From NCBI RefSeq assembly GCF_003345295.1, contig NZ_CP031055.1:2356001-2420000 (forward strand): a stretch of DNA of 64,000 nt. Direction: 5' to 3'. Shown piece by piece: positions 36,062 through 44,579 of the stretch. How positions within the stretch are numbered: position 1 is the first letter of the stretch; each line of letters opens with the position of its first letter. The position numbers were made by a program, and so were the translations under genes. The stretch comes from Vibrio splendidus (lineage in GTDB: Bacteria; Pseudomonadota; Gammaproteobacteria; Enterobacterales; Vibrionaceae). The notes under the pieces are model-generated. The model was given only the letters and a program-made list of their open reading frames with translations. It made no database searches and was not told where the DNA came from.

Positions 36062-36349
36062 ATGCTGACAAAAGATGTGTCTGAAGAGTTGAAATCAGTG
36101 CTTGAAGGACTGCAAGCACAAGGGAAAGAGCCGACAGTTGCTTTAGTTAAAGCTCGTATGAGCACATCCGTTCCGATGCCAGCTTTAATCATGACTATCA
36201 AAAGCTGGAAAAGCGCCAATCGCGTCCCTAAAGTGGAAGTCGCGACACAAGAAGAGCCGACACTTGATCGTGTTAGCCAACTTGAAAAGCAAATCCTTGA
36301 ACTTACCGCTCGCGTTGCCACGCTTGAAGCTAAGTTAACGAAACAATAA
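36062..36349 (+). CDS. Small KfrA-like DNA-binding protein with C-terminal coiled coil
   Basis: 95-residue protein I do not recognise by name. Residues 4-55 (EELKSVLEGLQAQGKEPTVALVKARMS...IKSWK) resemble the N-terminal helix-turn-helix of KfrA-type plasmid DNA-binding proteins, which read V(x)A(L/I)...G..PTV..V...L. Residues 72-93 (LEKQILELTARVATLEAKL) are a leucine-heptad coiled coil for dimerisation. The ATG at 36062 follows GGAGG by 4 nt; an in-frame ATG four codons earlier would bury that site. Its stop lies inside a tandem repeat. It is divergent from the CsrB-like sRNA and shares that intergenic region. Confidence 0.6.
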   Translation: MLTKDVSEELKSVLEGLQAQGKEPTVALVKARMSTSVPMPALIMTIKSWKSANRVPKVEVATQEEPTLDRVSQLEKQILELTARVATLEAKLTKQ

Positions 36350-36421
36350 GTTAACTGAACAATAAGCTAACTGGTCAATAAGGCAACTGAGCAATAAGTT
36401 GACCGATAAATAAGCTAACAG
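36342..36421. repeat. Five 16-bp tandem repeats before yaiI
   Basis: Five consecutive 16-mers: AACAATAAGTTAACTG, AACAATAAGCTAACTG, GTCAATAAGGCAACTG, AGCAATAAGTTGACCG and ATAAATAAGCTAACAG, with a partial sixth before the yaiI start. The first unit includes the stop codon of the KfrA-like gene. They share a CAATA..AGCTAA core with the 17-bp repeats at 12388. Confidence 0.85.
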
Positions 36422-36435
36422 AGAAATAGAACACT

Positions 36436-36879
36436 ATGAAGATATGGGTTGATGCGGACGCTTGTCCTAAGGTTATCCGAGAAACAATCGTACGCGCAGC
36501 TGAACGCACAGGGGTGGAATGTACCTTTGTCGCAAACCATTTGGTTCCCGTTCCCAAGCGTAATAACATTCACTCAATTCAAGTTCCAAGCGGATTTGAT
36601 ATTGCAGATGATGAAATAGTAAAACGCACTGAACCCGGCGATCTCGTGATTACCTCCGATATCCCTCTCGCTGATGAAGTGATCACCAAAGGTGCGCTTG
36701 CTTTAAGCTCTCGCGGCGAGCTTTACACCAAAGAGACCATTAAAGCGCGTCTCAACATTCGTGACTTTATGGATACTATGCGTTCAAGCGGTATCCAAAC
36801 TGGCGGACCAAGCACCCTTTCACAAACCGATCGTCGTGAGTTCGCAAACCACCTCGATCGCCTGTTAGCTAAACGCTAA
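36436..36879 (+). CDS. yaiI: YaiI/YqxD family protein (UPF0178)
   Basis: 147-residue cytoplasmic protein of the UPF0178 family. The PIN/NYN-like core has conserved acidic residues in MKIWVDADACPKVIRE, VITSDIPLAD and the C-terminal basic tail. Members are predicted nucleases or RNA-binding proteins, function unproven. The start immediately follows the tandem repeat array. Confidence 0.88.
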   Translation: MKIWVDADACPKVIRETIVRAAERTGVECTFVANHLVPVPKRNNIHSIQVPSGFDIADDEIVKRTEPGDLVITSDIPLADEVITKGALALSSRGELYTKETIKARLNIRDFMDTMRSSGIQTGGPSTLSQTDRREFANHLDRLLAKR

Positions 36880-36996
36880 CCGCAGTATTTGAATGACGAC
36901 AACTTTAGAAGTCGTCTCTTAACCGCTGTAGCCCAGATGAAATTTTAATCGACATACTCCGTTCTTAATATTTATTACAATAACGGAGTATTGCTT

Positions 36997-37752
36997 ATGA
37001 TTCGTCGAATCGCCCTCTCACTATCCATTCTTTTTGGTAACACCCAACTTTCTTTCGCTGATGAAGGCTTTGCCGATGAACACTTTGCTGATCAAGAGTA
37101 CGGAATCATCGGAGGCAGTATCACCTATGGTGAAAGTGTTTTCTCCACTAAAAGTGCCCCTCAATTTGGCGCGACACCCAACCTATTCTACTCAGGTCCA
37201 AAAGGTTTCATCGATGGCAGCCTAGCCAATTGGCAACTGCTGCCTTACGTAGGGTTATCTGGAAATTGGCGCTTTGCAGAAGTGTCAGACACTTTTGTGG
37301 ACCTACCTAACGGCATTCAAGACAGAGATGGTAATGGAGAACTGGGGATAACCTTAGGAACGGTAGGCGCACGCCTCACCTACTTACACGATGTGACTTC
37401 AGAACATAGCGGCTACGAAGTTCAACTTCACTTAGGCAGAACGTTAGAAACCTGGACGCAGCCATTCACCATTACGCCCTACCTAGAAGTCGATTATCGA
37501 GACAAGAAACTGTCCAATCACCTGTATGGTATTTCTAACACCGAATCATCAGCTTCGGGACTAAACCAGTTTGATGCGGGCTCAACCTTTGTCTATCAAG
37601 CAGGGTTAATCGGGCTTTATGAGTTCACGCCAACTTGGATTGGTATCGCTCGAGCAGACCTAATTCATCACGACAGCGACAGCGCATTAATACAGCGAGA
37701 TTTAGGCTGGTCATTCGAACTAGGCGTCACCTATCGGTTTGCGGGATTGTAA
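36997..37752 (+). CDS. MipA/OmpV family outer membrane protein
   Basis: Predicted outer-membrane beta-barrel of 251 residues. Signal peptide MIRRIALSLSILFGNTQLSFA, then alternating amphipathic strands (YGIIGGSITYGESVF, LLPYVGLSGNWRFAEV, LGITLGTVGARLTYL) ending in an aromatic strand, FELGVTYRFAGL. MipA/OmpV proteins serve as scaffold or porin-like proteins. The ATG at 36997 follows CGGAG by 8 nt; the frame could be extended only by a TTG. It has its own terminator. Confidence 0.8.
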   Translation: MIRRIALSLSILFGNTQLSFADEGFADEHFADQEYGIIGGSITYGESVFSTKSAPQFGATPNLFYSGPKGFIDGSLANWQLLPYVGLSGNWRFAEVSDTFVDLPNGIQDRDGNGELGITLGTVGARLTYLHDVTSEHSGYEVQLHLGRTLETWTQPFTITPYLEVDYRDKKLSNHLYGISNTESSASGLNQFDAGSTFVYQAGLIGLYEFTPTWIGIARADLIHHDSDSALIQRDLGWSFELGVTYRFAGL

Positions 37753-37770
37753 GTTTACTGACTCAAACAA

Positions 37771-37798
37771 AAAGAGCCTGCATTGATGCAGGCTCTTT
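37771..37798. terminator. Terminator after the MipA/OmpV gene
   Basis: A 13-bp perfect stem, AAAGAGCCTGCAT/ATGCAGGCTCTTT with a 2-nt centre. It lies between two convergent genes and can serve both. Confidence 0.8.
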
Positions 37799-37857
37799 GG
37801 TATCTCGTCTTTTATTCAGTTAATAAGCGAATTAAAATGTTCGCCCATCACTGTTAA

Positions 37858-39444
37858 CTAAGGCGTGTAGAAAGTTGCAGCACCTGGACCTACTGGTAGA
37901 CCGAATACGAATACCCATAAGTAGAACAAGATACTCCAACCGAACATGAATACCATTGAGTAAGGTAGCATTGTCGCAATCAGTGTACCAATACCTAGGT
38001 TCTTCATGTAACGAGTCGCTACTGCAAGGATAAGACCGAAATAGCTCATCATTGGTGTAATGATGTTGGTTGTTGAATCACCGATACGGTAAGCCGCTTG
38101 AATCGTTTCTGGTGCATAGCCTACTAGCATCAACATTGGAACGAAGATTGGTGCTGTTACTGCCCACTGTGCAGACGCTGAACCGATCATCAGGTTAATG
38201 AAGCCACACATTAAGATAAACGCGAAGAACAACATTGGACCCGTTAAGCCAATATCTTGTAAGAAGCTAGCGCCACCTACAGCAACGACTTGACCAAAGT
38301 TCGTCCACTTAAAGAAAGCAACAAACTGTGCAGCAAAGAAGACAAGAACAATGTACATACCCATTGAAGACATAGACGTCGCCATTGCATTAATCACATC
38401 ACGGTCATTCTTCATTGAACCGGTAACTTTACCGTAAACAAAACCAGGAATAGCAAAGAATACAAAGATAAACGCGACGATACTTTTCAGGAATGGAGAG
38501 CCTGAAATCGTGCCCGCCTCTGAACGTAGAACACCATCAGCAGGAACAACAGTCCAAGCTAAAAGCGCACTGACGATTAATACTGCAACACCCGCAAACT
38601 TAAGGCCTTTCTTCTCAGTATCATTGAGCTTACCCATTGAGTCATTTGAAAGGTCTTCAGACGCGTCTTCGTCGTTGTATTTACCCAGCTTAGGTTCAAC
38701 AATCTTCTCTGTTACAAATGCACCGGCAATCGAGATAAAGAAGGTCGAAACAAACATGAAGTACCAGTTTGATTCAGGGCCAACAGAGTAAGAAGGATCA
38801 AGCATTTGTGCCGCTGTTTCTGTAATACCAGAAAGCAGTGGATCAACCGTACCGATAAGTAGGTTTGCAGAATAACCACCAGATACACCAGCAAATGCTG
38901 CCGCTAGACCAGCTAATGGGTGACGACCCAATGAGTGGAAAAGCATTGCTGCAAGAGGGATAAGAACTACGTAACCCAGCTCAGATGCCGTGTTAGAGAT
39001 AATACCGGCAAATACCACGGTTACAGTAACCATGCGCTGAGATGCGCCCATTACCATGCCGCGCATTGCCGCAGATAATAGACCTGAGTGTTCAGCAATC
39101 GCAACACCTAGCATTGCAACAAGCACAGTACCAAGTGGCGCAAAGCCAACAAAGTTCGAAACTAGATTCGTTACGATGAGTTGTAAGCCTTCAGCATTAA
39201 GTAAGCTTACAACGTGGATCATGCCATCAGCAGCACGACCGCTAGCACCTTCTGGGCGAGGATCCATTACAGATACTTCGAAGTAACCAGCAATTCCTGA
39301 AGAGACTAGGATTGCGACACAGAAGATTGCGAAAAGAGTGATTGGGTGGGGTAAAAGGTTCCCCAAATATTCAACGCCATCGAGAAAGCGGGTAAAAATT
39401 GGTTTCTTTGGCGAGTTGTTTTTTATTGAAGCTGATGAACTCAT
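37858..39444 (-). CDS. AbgT family transporter
   Basis: 528-residue polytopic inner-membrane protein with about ten or more hydrophobic segments. It matches the AbgT/p-aminobenzoyl-glutamate transporter family, with conserved RFLDGVEYLGNLLPHPITLFAIFC near the start and GSASAQWAVTAPIFVPMLM and YRIGDSTTNIITPMMSYFG later. Some members export sulfonamides or antimetabolites and others import p-aminobenzoyl-glutamate. The ATG at 39444 follows AAGGAGGG, an unusually strong ribosome site. No abgAB partner lies nearby. Confidence 0.9.
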   Translation of the reverse strand: MSSSASIKNNSPKKPIFTRFLDGVEYLGNLLPHPITLFAIFCVAILVSSGIAGYFEVSVMDPRPEGASGRAADGMIHVVSLLNAEGLQLIVTNLVSNFVGFAPLGTVLVAMLGVAIAEHSGLLSAAMRGMVMGASQRMVTVTVVFAGIISNTASELGYVVLIPLAAMLFHSLGRHPLAGLAAAFAGVSGGYSANLLIGTVDPLLSGITETAAQMLDPSYSVGPESNWYFMFVSTFFISIAGAFVTEKIVEPKLGKYNDEDASEDLSNDSMGKLNDTEKKGLKFAGVAVLIVSALLAWTVVPADGVLRSEAGTISGSPFLKSIVAFIFVFFAIPGFVYGKVTGSMKNDRDVINAMATSMSSMGMYIVLVFFAAQFVAFFKWTNFGQVVAVGGASFLQDIGLTGPMLFFAFILMCGFINLMIGSASAQWAVTAPIFVPMLMLVGYAPETIQAAYRIGDSTTNIITPMMSYFGLILAVATRYMKNLGIGTLIATMLPYSMVFMFGWSILFYLWVFVFGLPVGPGAATFYTP

Positions 39445-39831
39445 CAGTTCCCTCCTTGTAGTGATTCCTGTGCAATTGTGACAAAAATGTTCAAATTGCC
39501 AGCGCAGAGTACGCGACAAAATTATCAATTAGAAATTCAAAATGTTACAAAATGTGTAATAAATGACTACTTTTAACTCTATAAGAACAATTAATTAGCA
39601 AATAAATCTACATTAAATACAAAAACTAGATTTATAATTCACAAAAATACATTCACCACAAAAATAACTGGCGATATAACTCATTGATTCATTTAAAAAT
39701 AAAACACAGCATACGCTAATTTAACACGCAATATTCTGCAAGGTTCCTCTCGAAGGAAAAGAAAAACAGACAAATGAATGAAGTTTGACTTTCCCCTCGT
39801 TTTTACACTCGTGTCACATCAATTTGACTGA
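39445..39831. other. AT-rich intergenic region upstream of the AbgT-family gene
   Basis: 387 bp without a gene, strongly AT-rich (for example around 39600-39720). It must hold the AbgT-family promoter. A TTGTGACA half-site near 39475 is weak evidence for CRP. I see no repeat array, tRNA or clear terminator. Confidence 0.3.
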
Positions 39832-39957
39832 CTATTTCTGAACCGCTTTGAATCTCGGATTGGTTTTACAGATGACATAGTGACGGCCTCTACGCTTTAC
39901 TATTTGGCAATCTGGGTGACGGCTTTTCGCACTTTTAAGTGATTTTACAACTTTCAT
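39832..39957 (-). CDS. rpmJ2: 50S ribosomal protein L36, zinc-independent paralog
   Basis: 41-residue ribosomal protein L36 type B (YkgO-like). The sequence MKVVKSLKSAKSRHPDCQIVKRRGRHYVICK lacks the full CxxC...CxxxxH zinc site of the usual L36 and matches the zinc-independent form used under zinc starvation. It starts directly after the rpmE2 stop (TAAATG), so the two form an operon controlled by the Zur-like site upstream. Confidence 0.93.
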   Translation of the reverse strand: MKVVKSLKSAKSRHPDCQIVKRRGRHYVICKTNPRFKAVQK

Positions 39958-40218
39958 TTATTTAGCTCCCTTGCCTAATTGACCAAAGCGACGAGTGAAG
40001 TTCGCAACACGTCCCTCTTTATGTAGAACTCGCTGTTTACCCGTATAGAAAGGGTGCGACTTTGCAGACACTTCAATCGTGAAATAAGGGTAAGTATTGC
40101 CATCTTCCCATTCGATAGTACGTTCTGTTTTCAACGTTGAGCCAATCAAGAAGTACTCATCAACACTGGTGTCATGGAACACCACTGTGCGGTAGTCAGG
40201 GTGGATATTCGGTTTCAT
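39958..40218 (-). CDS. rpmE2: 50S ribosomal protein L31 type B (zinc-independent)
   Basis: 86-residue L31 paralog without the CxxC zinc ribbon: HPDYRTVVFHDTSVDEYFLIGSTLKTERTIEW is the C-minus form. It replaces the zinc-binding L31 when zinc is scarce, freeing zinc from ribosomes. It is first in a two-gene operon with rpmJ2 behind a perfect Zur-like palindrome, exactly the known regulatory setting. Confidence 0.95.
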   Translation of the reverse strand: MKPNIHPDYRTVVFHDTSVDEYFLIGSTLKTERTIEWEDGNTYPYFTIEVSAKSHPFYTGKQRVLHKEGRVANFTRRFGQLGKGAK

Positions 40219-40240
40219 TGTATTTCCCTAAATAATTAAA

Positions 40241-40262
40241 TTGATATGTTATAACATATCAA
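40241..40262. promoter_or_regulatory. Zur-like operator of rpmE2-rpmJ2
   Basis: A perfect 22-bp palindrome made of TTGATATGTTA and its exact reverse complement. It covers a candidate -35 (TTGATA on the minus strand, 40257-40262) and runs to a candidate -10 (TTTAAT, 40235-40240). It contains the GTTATAAC core of gammaproteobacterial Zur boxes. Repression by zinc-loaded Zur would block the promoter. Confidence 0.75.
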
Positions 40263-40263
40263 A

Positions 40264-40278
40264 TGATAATTATTATCA
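40264..40278. promoter_or_regulatory. Fur-box-like 7-1-7 inverted repeat
   Basis: TGATAATTATTATCA is an exact 7-1-7 repeat matching the Fur core consensus TGATAATNATTATCA. It lies 1 bp from the Zur-like palindrome and between rpmE2 (minus strand) and trmO (plus strand). Either gene could be iron-responsive; this is inference from the motif. Confidence 0.55.
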
Positions 40279-40341
40279 AAAGAAAAACAAGTGATTTTAT
40301 GATATTTTTCCGTCTTAACTGAAACCAGAGAACACCTTGCT

Positions 40342-41037
40342 ATGTACACCATTGAACCTGTTGGCTTTATTGAGTCTCCTTATAAAGAGAAGTTCGCTGT
40401 GCCAAGACAGCCTAGGTTAGTACCCACTTCTACCTCAAGAGTCAGGCTGGTTGACGCAGCAAACTGTCTTGAGTCTGTTCGTGCTATTGAGCAATTTAGT
40501 CACGTATGGTTGTTGTTTTTGTTCGATAAGAACCTTGAAGCGGGCTGGAAACCAACAGTGAGACCACCTCGACTTGGCGGTAATGAACGCATTGGTGTCT
40601 TCGCATCGCGTGCCACCTTTAGGCCGAATGGAATTGGAATGTCTGCGGTTGAACTCAAAGGTGTATCTCAAGAAAAGGGACAAACTTGGTTGGACTTGGG
40701 CAGTGTTGATCTCGTTGACGGCACTCCTATCATTGACATCAAACCTTATATTCCCTACTCGGATTCAATTCCCGATGCACGAGGAGGGTTTGCCGCCGAT
40801 GAACCTGAAGTGTTAGATGTGAACTTCTCGCAGCAAGCCCAAAGTAAGCTGTCTGGTCACCCACAGGCGCGCCATATCATTCAGGTGATCAAAGAAGTGT
40901 TAGGCCAAGATCCACGACCCGCCTATAAGAAAGGCAAGCCAGACAGTAAAGAATATGCGGTAAATTTGTTCGATCTTAACGTGAAATTCGTTGTTGAAAC
41001 GGTTTTCATCAATGTTACCGACATTGAACGCTTTTGA
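40342..41037 (+). CDS. trmO: tRNA (N6-threonylcarbamoyladenosine(37)-N6)-methyltransferase TrmO
   Basis: SAM-dependent enzyme of the TsaA/UPF0066 family that methylates t6A37 in tRNA(Thr). Conserved blocks IGFIESPY-like VGFIESPYKEKFAVPRQP, the FSHVWLLFLFD segment and RATFRPNGIGMSAVELKG are clear. Length 231. It has a separate start from proS 100 bp downstream. Confidence 0.93.
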   Translation: MYTIEPVGFIESPYKEKFAVPRQPRLVPTSTSRVRLVDAANCLESVRAIEQFSHVWLLFLFDKNLEAGWKPTVRPPRLGGNERIGVFASRATFRPNGIGMSAVELKGVSQEKGQTWLDLGSVDLVDGTPIIDIKPYIPYSDSIPDARGGFAADEPEVLDVNFSQQAQSKLSGHPQARHIIQVIKEVLGQDPRPAYKKGKPDSKEYAVNLFDLNVKFVVETVFINVTDIERF

Positions 41038-41138
41038 GATCCCAAATAGGCTGATATTATATACGGCTATATCAGATTTGCTGTCGTCACTCACTGCAGC
41101 AAGTTTTCTTTTATCAATGATGAAACGGATACCATAGA

Positions 41139-42857
41139 ATGCGTACCAGTAACTACCTTCTTTCTACTCTGAAAGAGACTCCAAACGACGCAGAAGTTAT
41201 CAGCCACCAGCTGATGCTACGTGCAGGTATGATCCGTAAGCTAGCTTCAGGTTTATATACTTGGCTACCTACTGGTCTACGTGTACTGCGTAAAGTCGAA
41301 AATATCGTTCGCCAAGAGATCGATAATGCAGGTGCCGTTGAAATCTTGATGCCCGTAGTTCAACCGTTTGAGCTTTGGGAAGAGACTGGCCGTTCTGAAA
41401 AGATGGGTCCTGAGCTACTTCGTTTCACAGACCGTCATTCTCGTCCGTTTGTTCTTAGCCCAACAGCAGAAGAAGTGGTAACGAGCCTAGTACGTAACGA
41501 GATCAGCTCTTATAAACAGCTTCCTCTAAATCTGTACCAAATCCAGACTAAATTCCGCGATGAACGCCGCCCTCGTTTTGGCGTAATGCGTGCACGTGAA
41601 TTCTCTATGATGGATGCGTACAGCTTTGATATCGACAAAGAAGGCTTAGAAAAGTCTTACCAAGCGATGCACGATGCTTACTGTAAAGCATTCGACCGCA
41701 TGGGCCTTGAGTACCGTCCAGTATTGGCAGACTCTGGCGCAATCGGCGGCAGCGGCTCTCAAGAGTTCCACGTTCTTGCTGAAAGCGGCGAAGACCTAAT
41801 CGCATTCTCTTCTGAGTCTGATTACGCAGCGAACATCGAGAAAGCAGAAGCACTAGCTCCAACGACTGAAACGGCAGCGCCAACTCAAGAGATGGAACTT
41901 GTTGATACGCCAAACGCAAAAACAATCGCAGAGCTTGTAGAACAACACGGTCTAGCAATCAAGAAGACAGTTAAGACTCTATTCGTTAAAGCTTCTGATG
42001 CAGTAGATGCAGACATCATCGCACTGATCATCCGTGGCGACCACGAACTGAACGAAGTGAAAGCAGAGAACCTTCCACAAGTTGCTTCTCCACTAGAGAT
42101 GGCTTCTGAAGAAGAAATCCGTGCACTCGTTGGTGCAGGCCCTGGTTCACTTGGCCCTGTTGGCCTAAAGCTGCCATTCATCGTTGACCGCTCTGTAGCA
42201 GTAATGAGTGACTTCGGCGCTGGCGCTAACGTAGACGGTAAGCACTACTTCGGCATCAACTGGGGTCGTGACGTTGAACTTGCTCAAGTTGAAGACCTAC
42301 GTAACGTTGTTGAAGGCGACCTTAGCCCATGTGGTCAAGGTACTATCCAGCTTAAGCGCGGTATCGAAGTTGGTCACATCTTCCAACTAGGTAACACTTA
42401 CTCTAAAGCAATGAACTGTAACGTGCTTGGTCCTGATGGTAAGAGCGTAATCCTAGAAATGGGTTGTTACGGTATCGGTGTTTCACGTGTTGTTGCATCT
42501 GCTATCGAGCAAAACCACGATAAATTCGGTATCACTTGGCCAGACGCACTAGCGCCGTTCCAAGTTGCTATCGTACCAATGAACATGCACAAATCTGAGC
42601 GCGTTAAAGAAGCAGCTGAGAAGCTATACGCTGAATTAACAGCTATGGGTATCGAAGTACTATTCGATGACCGTAAAGAGCGCCCAGGTGTAATGTTTAA
42701 AGATATCGAGCTAGTGGGTATCCCTCACACTATCGTTATCGGCGATCGAAGCATGGACGAAGGTAACTTCGAATACAAAAACCGTCGTACTGGTGATAAA
42801 GAAGCTATCGCTATGGACACGGTTATCGAGCACCTTAAGGCTCAACTAGCTAAGTAA
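41139..42857 (+). CDS. proS: Prolyl-tRNA synthetase
   Basis: Class II synthetase charging tRNA(Pro). Motifs 1-3 lie in the N-terminal half (AGAVEILMPVVQP, TKFRDERRPRFGVMRAREFSMMDAYSFD) and GCYGIGVSRVVASAIEQ. An INS editing domain (about 220-400, FVKASDAVDADIIALIIRGDHELNEVKAENL) clears Ala-tRNA(Pro), and an anticodon domain follows. Length 572, bacterial long type. Confidence 0.98.
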   Translation: MRTSNYLLSTLKETPNDAEVISHQLMLRAGMIRKLASGLYTWLPTGLRVLRKVENIVRQEIDNAGAVEILMPVVQPFELWEETGRSEKMGPELLRFTDRHSRPFVLSPTAEEVVTSLVRNEISSYKQLPLNLYQIQTKFRDERRPRFGVMRAREFSMMDAYSFDIDKEGLEKSYQAMHDAYCKAFDRMGLEYRPVLADSGAIGGSGSQEFHVLAESGEDLIAFSSESDYAANIEKAEALAPTTETAAPTQEMELVDTPNAKTIAELVEQHGLAIKKTVKTLFVKASDAVDADIIALIIRGDHELNEVKAENLPQVASPLEMASEEEIRALVGAGPGSLGPVGLKLPFIVDRSVAVMSDFGAGANVDGKHYFGINWGRDVELAQVEDLRNVVEGDLSPCGQGTIQLKRGIEVGHIFQLGNTYSKAMNCNVLGPDGKSVILEMGCYGIGVSRVVASAIEQNHDKFGITWPDALAPFQVAIVPMNMHKSERVKEAAEKLYAELTAMGIEVLFDDRKERPGVMFKDIELVGIPHTIVIGDRSMDEGNFEYKNRRTGDKEAIAMDTVIEHLKAQLAK

Positions 42858-42895
42858 TCCTATTTGCTAGCTAATAAATATTTAGTTAGATATTG

Positions 42896-42922
42896 AAAGG
42901 CTGCCACTAGGTGGCCTTTTTT
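42896..42922 (+). terminator. Terminator of proS
   Basis: AAAGG pairs with CCTTT and CCAC with GTGG around TAG, with a small bulge, followed by six T. Confidence 0.65.
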
Positions 42923-43056
42923 GTACCTGTCGTTTCTCTTTAAACTCCCTTCTATTTATCACTAGAGTAAATAACGTAAGTTAATCCCCTGTTCATCTTC
43001 AAATCCGTATATTGGTGTCATCAACTTTTTGGACATGCTCACCATTGGAGGTATCG

Positions 43057-43746
43057 ATGGATATCAAAAGCTTACTGAACCAAGCACTTAAATCAGATCT
43101 CGTTAAACAAGGCACTCAGAAACTGTCACAAGGATCTTCAAGTTTAAGTGGCCTTACTCAAGGCAGCAATGGCAAGAGTAGCAGTAAAAGTACACTAGGC
43201 GCCTTCGGTGCAGGCGCAGTTGGCGGAGGACTCTTAGGTGCGTTAATGGGCTCTAAGAAAACCAAGAAAATGGGTAAGAAAGCCGCTGGTATTGGTGGTG
43301 CAGCGGCACTTGGCGCACTCGCTTACAAGGTCTATAACGACTATCAATCTAAACAAGGCCAAACACCGAATGTCGAACAAACTCAATTTGATGAGAACGA
43401 CTCAAACCATAGTGTGCTGATTCTAAGATCTATGATTGCTGCGTCCAAAGCCGATGGTCATGTCGATGAGGAGGAAATGGCCAAGATCGAGCAAGCGGTC
43501 GAAAATATGGGTGCGGACTATCAACTGACTAAATTGGTCTCTGAAGAACTTCACAAGCCACTCGACCCAAGCGAAATCGCTCAACTGGCAACGTCGCCTC
43601 AACAAGCGAGTGAAATTTATTTAGCCTCTTTGATTGTAGCGGATGAGCAAAACTTCATGGAGAAGGCTTACCTCAAAGAACTAGCTAAGCAACTCAACCT
43701 TGCTGATGAAGTTACTTATCAACTTGAACAACAAATATCCGGCTAA
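43057..43746 (+). CDS. DUF533 / TerB-like tellurite resistance family protein (YebE-like)
   Basis: 229-residue protein. The N-terminal half is Gly/Ala/Ser-rich with one hydrophobic segment (LGAFGAGAVGGGLLGALMG), then a second Gly-Ala stretch; the C-terminal half is the TerB-like helical domain (LILRSMIAASKADGHVDEEEMAKIEQAVENMG) with acidic metal-binding-like residues. E. coli YebE is similar. The role is unknown. The ATG at 43057 follows GGAGG. Confidence 0.82.
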   Translation: MDIKSLLNQALKSDLVKQGTQKLSQGSSSLSGLTQGSNGKSSSKSTLGAFGAGAVGGGLLGALMGSKKTKKMGKKAAGIGGAAALGALAYKVYNDYQSKQGQTPNVEQTQFDENDSNHSVLILRSMIAASKADGHVDEEEMAKIEQAVENMGADYQLTKLVSEELHKPLDPSEIAQLATSPQQASEIYLASLIVADEQNFMEKAYLKELAKQLNLADEVTYQLEQQISG

Positions 43747-43950
43747 TCATTAGATACTAAGCGACTCAATAAATACCAGCGAATCGTAAAGAACGACTCA
43801 AATGGCAAGCTAGCAAAGTAATACATTGAGCATTAACAGAATGAGATATTGAGCAAGAACAAACTAACTCTGAACTTAATCAGATCCACTTTGTTTTTGC
43901 TTATCTCTATGTGTATATTGAGATCAGTTATCATTTGGTTAGGTATAAAA

Positions 43951-44154
43951 ATGAAAGTATACGATTGTTGTGATTTGGTGCGTGAACTGTATTCTCAAAT
44001 TGGCAGTGGCGACCAAGGCTATATCCCTAAAGCGATCACCTGCGCAGTAAAAACATTAAATGACCTTGCTGCAGATGAATCTCTTCCCAAAGAAGCAAGA
44101 GATCGCGCTGCATTTGCCGCAGCCAATCTGCTGATCTCAGATTTCGAGGACTAA
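43951..44154 (+). CDS. yaeP: YaeP family protein (UPF0253)
   Basis: 67-residue protein close to E. coli YaeP: VYDCCDLVRELYSQIGSGDQGYIPKAITCAVKTLNDLAADESLP...AAANLLISD. Function is unknown. The ATG at 43951 gives the family length; the frame stays open for 34 codons upstream but that part is not family-like. The stop is followed after one base by the DUF4250 start. Confidence 0.85.
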   Translation: MKVYDCCDLVRELYSQIGSGDQGYIPKAITCAVKTLNDLAADESLPKEARDRAAFAAANLLISDFED

Positions 44155-44155
44155 T

Positions 44156-44347
44156 ATGAACCTCGCTAACTTTGAAAAGATGGACTCTGTGATGTTGATG
44201 AGCATCATCAACATGAAGCTCCGTGACGACTTCGGCGGTGATTTGGATCGAGTAGTCAACTTCTACGAAATCGACAAAGCAGCCTTAATCGCAAAACTTG
44301 CGTCTGCTGGTTTTGAGTTTCTTCCAGAAGCCAAACAGTTTCGATAG
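44156..44347 (+). CDS. DUF4250 family protein
   Basis: 63-residue acidic helical protein, MNLANFEKMDSVMLMSIINMKLRDDFGGDLDRVVNFYEIDKAALIAKLASAGFEF, matching the short DUF4250 family. Its start is one base after the yaeP stop, so both are made from one mRNA. Function is unknown. Confidence 0.65.
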   Translation: MNLANFEKMDSVMLMSIINMKLRDDFGGDLDRVVNFYEIDKAALIAKLASAGFEFLPEAKQFR

Positions 44348-44371
44348 TCATTTAAAATAAGCTTGATTTTG

Positions 44372-44402
44372 AAAGGCCAGCCTCAGTGTTGGTCTTTTTT
44401 AT
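44372..44402 (+). terminator. Terminator after the DUF4250 gene
   Basis: AAAGGCCA and TGGTCTTT pair with one wobble, followed by a six-T run. Confidence 0.65.
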
Positions 44403-44579
44403 TGGTAATACGTATTGGATAAACATGTAGTTAGCCAGTTATAAATTATCTGTCTACATCTATACTTTTATATCTTAGAGTGAACCAACGCTCCTTGAAT
44501 CAAAGCGTGTTGTTGTATAGGCTACCCAGAACAGCATATAAAATTCATCACTAAGTTTGATGATATCGAAGGACTAACA

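Noticed and set aside
41051..41075. CTGATAT/ATATCAG inverted repeat before proS as a riboswitch or T-box
   Set aside because: The stem is only 7 bp with an 11-nt loop; there is no T-box motif, and no proS riboswitch is known.
43849..43950. N-terminal hydrophobic extension of yaeP
   Set aside because: The YaeP family starts at the ATG at 43951; the extension has no homologous counterpart.
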